64,000 nt of DNA from Streptomyces sp. NBC_01445 (GCF_035918235.1 NZ_CP109485.1:8959001-9023000), one strand, 5' to 3'; counted from the first letter of the stretch, positions 18,301-26,882 are shown. A program made the numbers and translations. The notes: generated by a model not told the origin, from the sequence alone.

Positions 18301-18747
18301 GCGAAGGTCACCGACCCGCTGACGGCGATCCCCGTCGACGGCGACTGGACCCTCACCCTGGCCAAGGACGGCACCGAACCCGTCACCCGGCCGCTCGGCA
18401 GCTGGAGCGACATCGCGCCCCTTTACTCCGGCAGCGGCACCTACACCAAGGACATCACGCTCGACGCCGCCGCGCTGCGCGGGCGGCGCCTCCACCTCGA
18501 CCTCGGCACGGTCCGCGAGGTCGCACGGGTCACCGTCAACGGCAAGGAGTTCGCGCCCACGCTCTGGGCCCCCTACGTCGTGGACGTGACGGACGGCCTC
18601 AGGTCCGGCGTCAATCGGATCTCCGTCCGTGTCTCCAACACCCTGTCCAACGAACGCAACAAGCCGCTGCCGTCCGGCCTCCTCGGCCCGGTTGTCCTGC
18701 GCCCCCGCCTGCCCCTCACCGTCGACCTGGCGCCGACCCGCGCCTGA
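15382..18747 (+). CDS. Secreted GH106-like glycoside hydrolase with inserted beta-sandwich
   Basis: A 1121-residue protein with a Tat signal (ALSRRGFVALSALTAAALTG). The mature start DPRRDSRPAVYWYWNGPVTH and the barrel pieces PFFTEGW-like and VWLFNDNHFPSGRAGYFVT belong to the GH106-type hydrolases. Between about residues 160 and 350 lies an insert (DCTVTASAKPDVLATGLLVR, KFHTLAVTVSGATVSVTLDG, SLWEELKVTGADGAVLYTQTY) that looks like a LamG/DUF1080-type sandwich, probably for sugar binding. LMEMFGNMGWQIAPDFMRAL and VLHALWTDETHVFFAPPF carry candidate active-site residues. The C-terminus ends with a galactose-binding-like fold (GTYTKDITLDAAALRGRRLH). It follows the arabinofuranosidase by 60 bases and precedes the GH78 gene by 17 bases, so all three should share one mRNA. 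The exact specificity is unknown; rhamnosides are most likely. Confidence 0.75.
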   Translation: MPEQHPALSRRGFVALSALTAAALTGGLPGVALADAGATTFDAATFADPRRDSRPAVYWYWNGPVTHELVDTQMADLRAKGLYEIVVFPYDNAEMQPAFFTEGWFDIVGHVLETAEKTGMKVWLFNDNHFPSGRAGYFVTKGGTVGSRTYEPRPDLRLKGLWRSTAIFQGPGTVRLLDTTGVGVDAGQLVADAAVLAGPAVLRAGGDWGDCTVTASAKPDVLATGLLVRASSDGRDAILVEFDQTGVVTLSRVADAEVTQLARSTRTDGFNKTKFHTLAVTVSGATVSVTLDGKDKGTATDDTLTHHSVGVHARDGQRSLWEELKVTGADGAVLYTQTYDGSSAAGDFAARPAPKGAPVPAAATARPVGATDAADLVELTGRITEGSWRIPDGDWQIDLFGAVELVDDSTGYARGYLDLLDDEPVELFLDIVPGEYHRRFRRYFGTVIKGFWDDEPFIASAQPHSFKRRPWSPTLAAALDAVDAEPGPAYASAFDDLGERGRVLRGRYWQAVSDRFSRYFEKQSEWYAERGVRLVTNPLYDETAPSKRIASTGDLHKVNQWAQVPGGDCITAEYQLNTPTTDPRNPASVAHQTGRPRVLMEMFGNMGWQIAPDFMRALVGAYATRGINLAVLHALWTDETHVFFAPPFGPRNPWWWSMPPVSAWIGRVMELARGTSGARTALLQPQRAAEQFTGTDRQGEVDDAFADAAYALERAQVDFDLVHEGALSGDKALLAQAETDDGVLRVGRASYELVVIPATPVLDTATVRTLAAFVRSGGTVVAVGDLPALAADGDDAALSRELGTLFRNERATLVAGTDGLAAVAHGASAQAAVLEPAADAVRVLRTTRGADTAFLFNNESGTRVTTTALLPAHGEPELWDPATGRVRPAPVRALPTHDGVRLALVLDPYETLAIVVRHRAEAAPYVTDTDGLPVTAVTAVTRSNKSLRVTLLAQDPGTHRLTGRDGSTSYTGTAKVTDPLTAIPVDGDWTLTLAKDGTEPVTRPLGSWSDIAPLYSGSGTYTKDITLDAAALRGRRLHLDLGTVREVARVTVNGKEFAPTLWAPYVVDVTDGLRSGVNRISVRVSNTLSNERNKPLPSGLLGPVVLRPRLPLTVDLAPTRA

Positions 18748-18764
18748 CCCCGGAGACCTCCGCC

Positions 18765-21700
18765 ATGATTCGACGTAGACACTCCCTGTTGCTCGCGACC
18801 GCCCTCACCGCACTGGTCACCGTGGCACCGTCCGCCGTGGCCGTCCCCGCAGCAGACAGCACGACGACCGCGGTCGAGCTGCGCACCCAGCACCTCGACA
18901 GCGCCCTTGGCATCGACGACACCACCCCCGAACTGAGCTGGCAGCTGCGTGGCGCCGCCCAGAGCGCCTTCCGCCTTCAGGCCGCCACGAGCAGCGCCGC
19001 CCTCGCCGCCGGGCGCCCCGACCTGTGGGACTCCGGAAAGGTCGACTCGTCTGTCCCGCAAGCCACTTACGCCGGCCGTGGCGTCGCCTCCCGCACCCGC
19101 GTGTACTGGCGCGTGCAGCTGTGGACGCCGGGCGCAGGGCACGCCGCCGCCTGGAGCGCGCCCGCTGCCTTCGAGACCGGCCTCACCGAGGCGAAGGACT
19201 GGTCCGCCGCCTGGATCACCAACAAGGACTGGGAGCTGAGCAAGCGCACCGTCCAGCCCGTGACCGTCGAACTCCCGCGCACCACCGCACGCTACGTACG
19301 CCTCGACGTCACCAAACTCGGACTCCCGCTCGCCGACGACTTCCCGGCCCTCGCCCACCGCCTCCAACTCGCCGAGATCGAGGTCCGCGACTCCGCCGCC
19401 CCGGACACCGATCTCGCCCAGGGCGCCACCGTCACCGCGTCCGAGACCGACACCGAACGCAAGGTGTGGGAACCGAAACTCGCTGTCGACGGCATCACCA
19501 ACAGCGCCTGGGACCAGGGCGCCGGCTATCAGAGCCAGACCCACGACACCGCCGACGCGCCCGTGACGCTCACCCTCGACCTGAAGGAGGCCAAGACCTT
19601 CGACCGTGTCGTCCTGTTCCCGCGCGCCGACCAACTCGCCGACGACGGCCGTGTCCCTGACTTCCCCGTCGACTACAGTCTCGCCACCGCCGACGCGGCC
19701 GACGGCCCGTACACGACGGCCGCGAACGTCACCGGGCAGAAGCCGCCCGAGCCGTACCTGCCCTCCGGACTCCCCATGTTCGCCAAGGACTTCACCCTCC
19801 CCAAGGGCGTCCGCAGGGCCAGGCTCTACATGGCGGGCCTCGGCGTGTACGACGCGAGCCTCAACGGCCAGCCCGTCGGCGACGCCGTCCTCGAACCCGC
19901 CAACACCGACTTCGCCGACCGCGTCCAGTACGCCACGTACGACGTGGCCCACCAACTGCGGGGCGGAGCCAACTCATTGTCGGTCGAGCTCGGCAACGGC
20001 ATCTCGAACCAGCTGTCCACCGCGGACCGCTACCGCAAGCTCTACGGCAACCAGGCCGACCCCAAGCTCATCGCCCAGCTGGAGGTGACCCTCGCCGACG
20101 GCACCGTCCGCCGCATCGCCTCCGGAACCGACTGGCGTACCACACTCGGCGCCACCACGTCCTCCAACTGGTACGGCGGCGAGGACTACGACGCGCGCCG
20201 TGTCCCCACCGGCGACCACTCGACATGGGACCGTGCCACGCAGGCCGACGCCGCCGGCACGCCCGCCGTCCTCAGCGCCCGCGAGACCGAGCCGGTCCGC
20301 GTCGTCGAGACCCTCAAGGGCACCGAGGTCTCCGGCGCCGCGGACGGCAGCCGCATCTTCGACCTCGGCCGCAACATCGCCGGCTGGCCCGAGCTCACCG
20401 TCACCGCCCCCAAGGGCACCACCATCCGTGCCTACCCGGCCGAGAGCCTCAAGAACGGCCACGCCAACCAGTCCATCAGCAACGTCGGCGCACCACTGTG
20501 GGACAGCTACACCACCGGCAGCGCCGACACCGAGACCTGGCACCCGAAGTTCAGCTACCACGGCTTCCGCTACGTCGAGATCCGCGGCCTGCCCGCAGGG
20601 GCGACGGTGGCGGTGCGCGGCAAGGTGCTGCGCGCCGACAACGCCTCCGCGGGCACCTTCACCAGCTCGAACGACCTCATCAACGGCATCCACCGGATCA
20701 CCCGCCGGGCCGTCGAGGGCAACATGATGAGCGTCCTCACCGACTGCCCCAGCCGTGAGAAGCTCGGCTGGCTCGAACAGGACCAGCTCGTCTTCCCCAC
20801 CCTCGCCGCCAACTACGACATGCGGTCCTACCTCCGCAAGATCGTCCGCGACATGGCCGACGCGCAGACGACGGACGGCCTCATCCCCTCCACTGTCCCC
20901 GACTATGTCCAGCTCCCCGGCACCTACCGCAACGACGCCAACTGGGGCGGGGCTTTCGTCCTCGTGCCCTGGCAGCTGTACACGACGTACGGCGACAAGG
21001 AGACGCTGCGCGCCTACTACCCGCAGATGAAGAGGTACGTCGCGTTCCTGGAGCAGAAGATCTCCGGCGGCATCCTCGACTACTCGCTCGGCGACTGGTT
21101 CACCCCGGACACCACCTTCCCCAAGGCCGTCTCCGGCACGTACGGCTACTGGCGCGTCGTGAACGCGCTCAGCGACATCGCCCGCGTCCTCGGCGACGAC
21201 ACCGGCGTGGCGACGTACCGGGCGAAGGCCGACGCGAGCGCGAAGGCCCTGTCCGACAAGTTCTACGACCAGCAGACCGGCACGTTCGGCGGCGGAGGCC
21301 AGGGCGCCGAAGCACTCGCTCTCGACATGGGCGCGTACCCGGACGGTCAACGAGCCTCTCTGCTCGCCCACTTGGTGTCCTCGATCGAGTCCGCCGGCCA
21401 CCACCTCCTCCTCGGCGAGATCTCGCTGCCCGCCGCGTTCCGCGTGCTGTCGGAGGCAGGCCGGGACGACGTCGTCTACAAGATCGCGACGCGGACGACG
21501 TCCCCGAGTTACGGCTACCAGGTCCTCGCGGGCAACACCACGCTCGGCGAGAGCTGGGACGGCGGCTCCGGCCAGTCGCAGAACCACTTCATGCTCGGCG
21601 CGATCGACGCCTGGTTCACCCAGCGGCTCGCCGGACTCGACCAGACACCGGACTCGGTCGGCTACCGCGAGCTGCGGATCGCCCCGGCCGCCGTCGGCGA

Positions 21701-21956
21701 CCTCACCTCGGCCGGCGCCACCCACACCACCCCGTACGGCGAGGCCGCGACCCGGTGGAGTCTGGACGGCGACCGGCTGAGTCTCGCTGCGAAGGTGCCG
21801 GCGGGCAGCACCGCACGCGTCGAGATGCCCGTCAGCTCCGGCGACGTCCACGCTCCCAAGGGTGCGCGGTTCGTCGAGAAGGCGGACGGCGTCGCGACCT
21901 ACGAGGTCGGGGCCGGCATCTGGACGTTCGCATCGACGTACGAACCAGCTGCCTGA
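18765..21956 (+). CDS. Secreted GH78 alpha-L-rhamnosidase with discoidin-like insert
   Basis: A 1063-residue GH78 enzyme with a Sec signal (RRHSLLLATALTALVTVAPS). Order: N-terminal fibronectin-like domain (GIDDTTPELSWQLRG), an insert at about residues 165-310 that resembles an F5/8 type C (discoidin) module (LAQGATVTASETDTERKVWE), the CBM67-like domain (RARLYMAGLGVYDASLNGQP), then the (alpha/alpha)6 catalytic domain. The general-acid region is DCPSREKLGW (about residue 658) and the general-base region GESWDGGSG, both keeping Glu. The C-terminal sandwich starts at YRELRIAPAAVGD. GH78 enzymes cleave terminal alpha-L-rhamnose by inversion. It is the last gene of the operon that begins at 12736. 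A pseudogene fragment follows directly. Confidence 0.9.
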   Translation: MIRRRHSLLLATALTALVTVAPSAVAVPAADSTTTAVELRTQHLDSALGIDDTTPELSWQLRGAAQSAFRLQAATSSAALAAGRPDLWDSGKVDSSVPQATYAGRGVASRTRVYWRVQLWTPGAGHAAAWSAPAAFETGLTEAKDWSAAWITNKDWELSKRTVQPVTVELPRTTARYVRLDVTKLGLPLADDFPALAHRLQLAEIEVRDSAAPDTDLAQGATVTASETDTERKVWEPKLAVDGITNSAWDQGAGYQSQTHDTADAPVTLTLDLKEAKTFDRVVLFPRADQLADDGRVPDFPVDYSLATADAADGPYTTAANVTGQKPPEPYLPSGLPMFAKDFTLPKGVRRARLYMAGLGVYDASLNGQPVGDAVLEPANTDFADRVQYATYDVAHQLRGGANSLSVELGNGISNQLSTADRYRKLYGNQADPKLIAQLEVTLADGTVRRIASGTDWRTTLGATTSSNWYGGEDYDARRVPTGDHSTWDRATQADAAGTPAVLSARETEPVRVVETLKGTEVSGAADGSRIFDLGRNIAGWPELTVTAPKGTTIRAYPAESLKNGHANQSISNVGAPLWDSYTTGSADTETWHPKFSYHGFRYVEIRGLPAGATVAVRGKVLRADNASAGTFTSSNDLINGIHRITRRAVEGNMMSVLTDCPSREKLGWLEQDQLVFPTLAANYDMRSYLRKIVRDMADAQTTDGLIPSTVPDYVQLPGTYRNDANWGGAFVLVPWQLYTTYGDKETLRAYYPQMKRYVAFLEQKISGGILDYSLGDWFTPDTTFPKAVSGTYGYWRVVNALSDIARVLGDDTGVATYRAKADASAKALSDKFYDQQTGTFGGGGQGAEALALDMGAYPDGQRASLLAHLVSSIESAGHHLLLGEISLPAAFRVLSEAGRDDVVYKIATRTTSPSYGYQVLAGNTTLGESWDGGSGQSQNHFMLGAIDAWFTQRLAGLDQTPDSVGYRELRIAPAAVGDLTSAGATHTTPYGEAATRWSLDGDRLSLAAKVPAGSTARVEMPVSSGDVHAPKGARFVEKADGVATYEVGAGIWTFASTYEPAA

Positions 21957-22029
21957 ACAGCCCTTTGCCAGGCGTCGGGCTGGGCGAGGCGGCCGCACCC
22001 CCTGTGGTCGTGTCCCCGGCCGCCTCGGC

Positions 22030-22332
22030 CAGTGCACCACCAGTTACGCCGCCGACCGGATCGCGAACGCGCGCACCCTCGACATGTACCGTGATTCCGC
22101 AGGCGGTTGGCACACGACCGAGATCCCCGGTCCGCCCCGCCCTGCTCCACGCAGCGCAGCCGCCTCGCCTTCGACCCGCACGACCAACGCGTACGCGGTG
22201 ATCCCGCGCGGGAAGATCGTCGCCGCTTCGGCCACGAGCGGCTGGACCGACTGGCAGATTGTGTACGACAGCACAGACCTGAACGCGTACGGCGAGGTCC
22301 TCATCGACGGCTCCAGCCCGGGACCACGATGA
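22030..22332 (+). pseudogene. C-terminal fragment of a BNR-4 repeat protein
   Basis: The pieces RIANARTLDMYRDSAGGWHT, NAYAVIPRGKIVAASATSGW and DWQIVYDSTDLNAYGEVLID resemble the C-terminal part of secreted BNR-4 proteins, which occur in pectin- and ulvan-degradation loci. Around 22150-22180 the sequence matches better in a neighbouring frame (SRLAFDPH), so there is at least one shift, and the N-terminal propeller is absent. It directly follows the GH78 gene and may be what remains of a fourth member of the operon. Confidence 0.6.
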
Positions 22333-22651
22333 GACCCGGCCGGCGCAGGTGCTGAACCGGGGGTCGGCCGTACCGCTATCCGCAAGTGCGCCCTGAGCTG
22401 GCCCTTCGCCTCGCCCGTTCGTCGCCGCATGCGGCCGGCGGGTCTATCTGAAAAGCGGCGGCCACACCCACACCCCGGCCTTGCCGGTGGAGGTGTGGGA
22501 TGACCAGCCGCCTGCGGACGGCGGGGTGTGGGGGAGGCCCAGGGTGAGGGGGACATGGATGTCCCGTCCGGCCAGGTCAGGGTGTGGACCCACGGTGGGC
22601 CGTGCGAGGACGCGATTGAGCTCCGTGAGGCGTCGACTCGCTCGTGAGCCT
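22333..22651. other. Intergenic stretch, nothing recognised
   Basis: No plausible gene, repeat or hairpin was seen between the BNR-4 and SDR fragments. Confidence 0.35.
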
Positions 22652-22754
22652 GCGCGCGCCCTCGCTCTGCCGCTGGACGTCACCAGTCCCGACGCGGCAC
22701 GCGCGGCGGTCGACGTCGCGCTCGCCCGCTTCGGCCGCATCGATGTGCTCGTCG
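22652..22754 (+). pseudogene. Short fragment of an SDR oxidoreductase
   Basis: RALALPLDVTSPDAARAAV followed by ARFGRIDVLV is the segment after the Rossmann dinucleotide fold of short-chain dehydrogenases, up to where NNAG should come. Here it breaks into AVRGHRRG instead. About 34 residues are recognisable; the TGxxxGIG motif and catalytic YxxxK are absent. A small gene relic. Confidence 0.6.
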
Positions 22755-22999
22755 CCGTCCGAGGGCATCGTCGTGGCCTGCGAGCCGGGCTGAACGCGTG
22801 ATGTGGGTAACGCGGAGGGGGTCGGGCTTGTGAAGCACCCCATAGGAGCCAGATCACATACTAATGGTGGTAGTAGCGACTGGGGCCGCCCTGAGGCCCA
22901 CAGAAGGCGCCTTATCGGATCATTTCGGACATTCCTCCGTAGTGGGGTAGTACGTCACATCCTTGCGCCCCCTCTCGGGCATCGCTAACTATGGCTGTC

Positions 23000-23055
23000 G
23001 TCCCGGAGAACGGGTCGGAGCACGAGCGAAGACGCTCGCTCCGGACTCCCGGGAC
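23000..23055 (+). promoter_or_regulatory. Structured leader before the transglycosylase gene
   Basis: Nested complementary arms: GTCCCGGAG (23000-23008) with CTCCCGGGAC (23046-23055), and GTCGGAGC (about 23014-23021) with GCTCCGGAC (about 23038-23046), enclosing a short GAGCG/CGCTC hairpin. It lies 84 bases before the start codon. Some secreted cell-wall hydrolases in actinomycetes are preceded by c-di-AMP (ydaO) riboswitches, but I could not match the conserved core here. Confidence 0.4.
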
Positions 23056-23138
23056 AGGACGCGGATCCCGACTCCGCTCCAGGCGCCACCACAGGCCGGC
23101 GCCGCACGGTGTCCCCGAACATGAAGAGGTAATCCCGT

Positions 23139-23648
23139 ATGACCTTCTCCACCCCGATCACCGCTGCCGCCCGCCCCACCCGCTTCAAGCGCGCCACCGT
23201 CACGGTCCTGGCCGCCGCCGGTCTCGCGGGCGCAGCACTGACCTTCGCCCCGTCGCCCGCGCAGGCCGCCGAGCCCGCCGCGACGCCGAAGGCCGCTCAC
23301 TCGGTGTCGACCAAGAAGGCCACCGACGGGAACAACGTCGACGGCTGGATCAACGAAGCCCTCAAGGTCATGAAGGCCAAGGGCATCCCCGGCTCCTACG
23401 AGGGTCTGAAGCGCAACATCATGCGTGAGTCCTCCGGCAACCCGAACGCCGTGAACGGCTACGACGTGAACGCGGTCAAGGGCACCCCGTCCAAGGGCCT
23501 GCTCCAGGTCATCCAGCCGACCTTCGACGCCTACCACGTCGCCGGCACCGCCAAGAGCCTGACGGACCCGGTCGCCAACATCACCGCGGCCGCCAACTAC
23601 GCCGCCGACCGCTACGGCTCCATCGACAACGTCAACTCCGCGTACTGA
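23139..23648 (+). CDS. Secreted lytic transglycosylase-like (SLT) protein
   Basis: A 169-residue exported protein. The signal peptide spans about residues 1-43 (FKRATVTVLAAAGLAGAALT, cleavage after AQA). The rest is one lysozyme-like SLT domain: the probable catalytic Glu is in NIMRESSGNPNAVNGYDVNA, followed by GTPSKGLLQVIQPTFDAYHV and the final ANYAADRYGSIDNVNSAY. Such enzymes cut the glycan strands of peptidoglycan during growth and differentiation. ATG 23139 has GAAGAGG about 10 bases upstream. It is intact although it stands between decayed genes. The structured leader upstream suggests post-transcriptional control. Confidence 0.88.
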   Translation: MTFSTPITAAARPTRFKRATVTVLAAAGLAGAALTFAPSPAQAAEPAATPKAAHSVSTKKATDGNNVDGWINEALKVMKAKGIPGSYEGLKRNIMRESSGNPNAVNGYDVNAVKGTPSKGLLQVIQPTFDAYHVAGTAKSLTDPVANITAAANYAADRYGSIDNVNSAY

Positions 23649-23714
23649 GCCGTCATCACCACACGCACACGCCGTAACTGATCCACGGCACATCTCAACC
23701 CTCGAACGGAGGGC

Positions 23715-24130
23715 AGCGCCCCTCCTGGATCTGCTGTGGCGGCACCGCGCGGCGAACTCCCCGCCACCATCCCTATGGTGATCTCCAATCACACGGCCGC
23801 AGCCGAGGACGTACAGGGATTCGGTACCCCGTTCTTCCACGTACCGTCACAAGGCCCCCGACAAATCCGCGGCGGAGGCGGAGATCCTCGCTCTCCTCGT
23901 TCGGAAACGTCGACTTCGTGGTGCGCGCGCTACATGCAGATCCTGTCCGGCGATTTCCTGCGTCGCCAGGGGTGCCTGTCATCAACATCCACCACTCCTT
24001 CCTCCCCGCCTTCGCGGGCGCCGGGTCCTATCGCAAGGCGAAGGAGCGAGGCGTGAAGCTGATCGGACCCACCGCGCGCTACGTCACCGAAGATCTCGAC
24101 GAAGGGCCGATCGTCGACCCGGCATCCGCC
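23715..24130 (+). pseudogene. purU (formyltetrahydrofolate deformylase) remnant
   Basis: Three frames together give the middle and end of PurU: LLDLLWRH then [83 protein letters not shown] and [20 protein letters not shown] with EDLDEGPIV. The active-site segment [11 protein letters not shown] is still present, but it is split from the upstream part by frameshifts. The N-terminal ACT domain and the last 40 residues are missing. PurU makes formate from formyl-THF. This copy cannot work. Confidence 0.8.
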
Positions 24131-24299
24131 GAGGTGGGCAGCCGGCTGCGCCGACGCCCGCCCACATGTGGGCGACGAGGGCTGAGGCCGACGGTGGCGG
24201 GAACACGGCGTGCCGGTTGGCGCCTGCCGAGAACCACTCCGAGGGCGGGGCCGTGACCAGGAGGAACCCGTCGTCGCAGCAAGCGTGGCCAGTATTAGC

Positions 24300-25385
24300 A
24301 TGGCCCGGGAGCAGGCCCCTGCGTGGGCGACAATCGGGCGGGGAGGACTCCTGAACAAGGTCACGATTCGGGACGTCGCCGAGTTGGCTCACGTGTCGCA
24401 GTCCACGGTGTCGAACTACTTCCACAAGCCCCGCAAACTCTCCGATGCCACGCGCGAGCGGATTCGGCGAGCAGTGGAGACGCTCGGCTTTGTGCCCAAC
24501 GACGCGGCGCGAAGACTGCGGATGGGCGAGAACCCGGTGATCGGTTATCTGGCCTTCGAGCTGGCGAGCGCGACGACCCCGGACATCGCCACGGCGATCG
24601 AGCAGCGCGTGTCGGCGCGGGACATGTACCTGCTGATGGCGAACGACACGGGCTCCCGGGCGAGGGAGCGCGAGTACCTGCACCTGTTCGAGCAGCAGCG
24701 GGTGGCCGGGATCATCGTTTCTCCTGCGGGTGACGTCGAGCCGGAACTGGCCCGGCTGCGGCGCAGCGGCATAGCCAGTGTGCTGAGCGCACGGCGAGCC
24801 GTCTCCGATGCTCAGGCGTCTGTCTCGACGGATCATGTCGCCGGCGGCCGTCTCGCGGTGCGCCACTTGATCGAGCTGGGGCGCCGAAAGATCGGATTCG
24901 TCGGGTCCTCACTGGACCTGCGGCAGGTCGCGGACCGGCAGCGGGGAGCGCTGTCGGTGATCGAGGCGGTGCCGGACGCCACCTTGGAGGTCATCTCGGT
25001 GCCCGAGCGGACGGTGGAGGCCGGTATCGCCTGCGCCGAGCGCATCGCCGCCCGCGCACCTGGTGACCGACCGGACGCCCTCTTCTGCGTCAATGACCTG
25101 CTGGCCATCGGCATCATCCAGTCCCTCACCGCCGGCGGACGCCTGCGCATCCCGGACGACATCGCGGTCGTGGGGTACGACGACATCGAGTTCGCCCAGT
25201 CGACCGTCGTACCGCTGAGCACCGTGCGCACACCGCATGCCCAGCTGGGCGCGGCCGCCGCCGACTTGCTCTTCGAGGAGATCGCGGTCCTGCGGGGACC
25301 CGCAGACGCAGCCGAGGAGCGCAGTGCCCCTCACGTGGAGTTCTCGCCCGAACTCGTGGTGCGTGCTTCCACCGGCGGCGCCTGA
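24300..25385 (+). CDS. LacI-family transcriptional regulator, probable CTG start
   Basis: A complete LacI regulator: HTH VTIRDVAELAHVSQSTVSNY with hinge DAARRLRMGENPVIGYLAFE, then a periplasmic-binding-protein-like effector domain with HVAGGRLAVRHLIELGRRKI, DALFCVNDLLAIGI and DDIAVVGYDDIEFAQSTVVP. ATG 24300 has no ribosome site. GGGGAGGA at 24339-24346 points instead to CTG 24351, which would give MNKVTIRDVAE, the normal family start. I keep 24300 as the outer limit. The effector domain resembles that of the regulator at 51208, so both may sense a rhamnose-related ligand. It lies just upstream of the MFS-GH78 operon, whose leader has two palindromes. Confidence 0.88.
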   Translation: MAREQAPAWATIGRGGLLNKVTIRDVAELAHVSQSTVSNYFHKPRKLSDATRERIRRAVETLGFVPNDAARRLRMGENPVIGYLAFELASATTPDIATAIEQRVSARDMYLLMANDTGSRAREREYLHLFEQQRVAGIIVSPAGDVEPELARLRRSGIASVLSARRAVSDAQASVSTDHVAGGRLAVRHLIELGRRKIGFVGSSLDLRQVADRQRGALSVIEAVPDATLEVISVPERTVEAGIACAERIAARAPGDRPDALFCVNDLLAIGIIQSLTAGGRLRIPDDIAVVGYDDIEFAQSTVVPLSTVRTPHAQLGAAAADLLFEEIAVLRGPADAAEERSAPHVEFSPELVVRASTGGA

Positions 25386-25428
25386 CCTGGCGACACCAGT
25401 GACGGCATCAGCGCGGCGTCCCGCTTTA

Positions 25429-25521
25429 TTAAATCGTTTCACTTCGGGTCGCGCTGAACTCTTGACGGGCCTGTGTCACCTCGTGTTCTCATGTGCACAA
25501 CGTTGGTAAAACGTATTACCA
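25429..25521 (+). promoter_or_regulatory. Operators in the MFS-GH78 promoter
   Basis: TTAAATCGTTTCA (25429-25441) is a variant of the TTGAAnCGnTTCAA site. TTGACG (25462-25467) is a good -35 box with a poor -10 near 25486. TGGTAAAACGTATTACCA (25504-25521) is a palindrome with 6-base arms located about where transcription should begin. Its core resembles the AAACGTT sites near 30890 and 31060 more than the first class, so two different LacI proteins may act here. Confidence 0.6.
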
Positions 25522-25574
25522 GCGGGATGGCCAGCTGGATGGGCAGCACCTCCCGCGAGGAACGGAGCAACCGC

Positions 25575-26882
25575 ATGGCGGAGAAGAACACGGCAACGCC
25601 GCAGCTCGACCGAAGACACTGGACCCTGGCCGTGGCGGCCGGCATGGCCTCCTTCCTCGACGCGGGGGCCATTATCTCGGTCGGCCTGGGACTGGCCCTG
25701 TGGAAAGAGGACTTCGGTCTCGACGTGTGGACCGTAGGCCTGCTGGGGTCCACGCTGACGCTCTTCATCGCCGTCGGGGCGCTGACCGGAGGACGCCTGG
25801 CCGACCTCCTGGGGCGTGGCCGGGTCTTCTCCCTGACGATCCTGGTGTACGCGGCCGCCGCCCTGGCTGTCGCACTCGCCCCCGGCGCGGGCGTCCTGGT
25901 CGCCGGCGTCATCGTGATCGGCATCGCCGCCGGAGCCGACCTGCCCACCTCGATCGCGGTCCTGTCCGAGCGTGCACCGGCCGGTGCCCAGGGCAGGCTG
26001 GTGGCCTTCACCCATGTGATGTGGACCGCCGGGGTCGTCTTCGTGACATCCCTGGGCTTCGCCGTGTCCGCTCTGGGCACGCTCGGAGTCCGGCTGATCT
26101 TCGCGACGCTTGCCGTCCTCGCTGTCGCGACCTTCGCCTTCCGCGCCTTCTATGCACCCTTTAGGGAGTTGGAGGCCGAAGCCGACGCCCGCCACAGCGC
26201 CGAAGGCGTCGACGCCTCCCATGCGCTGCCGCTGCGCACCCTGTTCCGCGACCGCTCGCTGGCCGTCATGATGAGCCTGACCGCGCTCTTCTACCTCTTC
26301 TTCACCCTGGTGGCGAACACCTTCGGCTCCTTCAAGACGTACTTCCTGGTGACGGTCGGAGACGCTTCGCAGACCTTTGCCACGGCGCTCTCCTTCATCA
26401 CGACCCTCGTCGGCCTGGTCGGCACCATCGTCTTCACGCGCATTGCCGACACGAAGTGGCGTAGCCGCTTCTTCGCCGCGGGCGTCGTGGTGTTCGCGTC
26501 CTGCCAGTTGCTCATCGCGGTCACCGGCGGTGTCGTTCTGCCCGCCATGATCGTCGCCCTGGTTCTCTACAACGTCGGCTTCCCCTTTGTCGGCGAGGCC
26601 CTATACAAGATCTGGACCCAGGAGTCCTTCCCGGTCAACGCCCGGGCCACGGTGCAGGGTGCCACTATGGCCGTCGCCCGTTTCGCCGCATCAGGGTTCG
26701 CTCTGGTCACTCCGGCGCTGATCGACTGGAGCCCGTCGGGCCTCTACATCCTGCTGACCATCTTCGCGCTGGTCTCCGGCCTCATCGGCATGATTGTCAT
26801 CCGGCGCGTGCGCAAGGAAGCCGTGGGCACTGCCGCCGCCTCGCTCGCCTCGACGCCTGTCGCCGTCGGAGGCACCCGATGA
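25575..26882 (+). CDS. MFS sugar transporter, probable oligosaccharide importer
   Basis: A 435-residue protein with 12 hydrophobic segments and the MFS signature after helix 2 (GGRLADLLGRGRVFSLTILV). The RRHWTLAVAAGMASFLDAGA start and the long central loop (RELEAEADARHSAEGVDASH) fit metabolite:proton symporters. ATG 25575 is chosen because GGAG precedes it; GTG/ATG codons further up lie within the operator region. Its stop overlaps the start of the GH78 gene (ATGA, 26879-26882), which means translational coupling. Because that GH78 lacks a signal peptide, the transporter most likely imports rhamnosylated oligosaccharides or glycosides for cleavage in the cytoplasm (inference). Confidence 0.85.
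   Translation: MAEKNTATPQLDRRHWTLAVAAGMASFLDAGAIISVGLGLALWKEDFGLDVWTVGLLGSTLTLFIAVGALTGGRLADLLGRGRVFSLTILVYAAAALAVALAPGAGVLVAGVIVIGIAAGADLPTSIAVLSERAPAGAQGRLVAFTHVMWTAGVVFVTSLGFAVSALGTLGVRLIFATLAVLAVATFAFRAFYAPFRELEAEADARHSAEGVDASHALPLRTLFRDRSLAVMMSLTALFYLFFTLVANTFGSFKTYFLVTVGDASQTFATALSFITTLVGLVGTIVFTRIADTKWRSRFFAAGVVVFASCQLLIAVTGGVVLPAMIVALVLYNVGFPFVGEALYKIWTQESFPVNARATVQGATMAVARFAASGFALVTPALIDWSPSGLYILLTIFALVSGLIGMIVIRRVRKEAVGTAAASLASTPVAVGGTR

Noticed and set aside
15337..18495. 1052-codon leftward open frame opposite the GH106-like gene
   Set aside because: Antisense shadow of a real gene; no motif, no plausible start and low-complexity Gly/Val/Arg composition.
22985..23138. c-di-AMP (ydaO) riboswitch before the transglycosylase gene
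   Set aside because: The leader is structured, but I could not find the conserved core of that riboswitch class; kept only as a structured leader.
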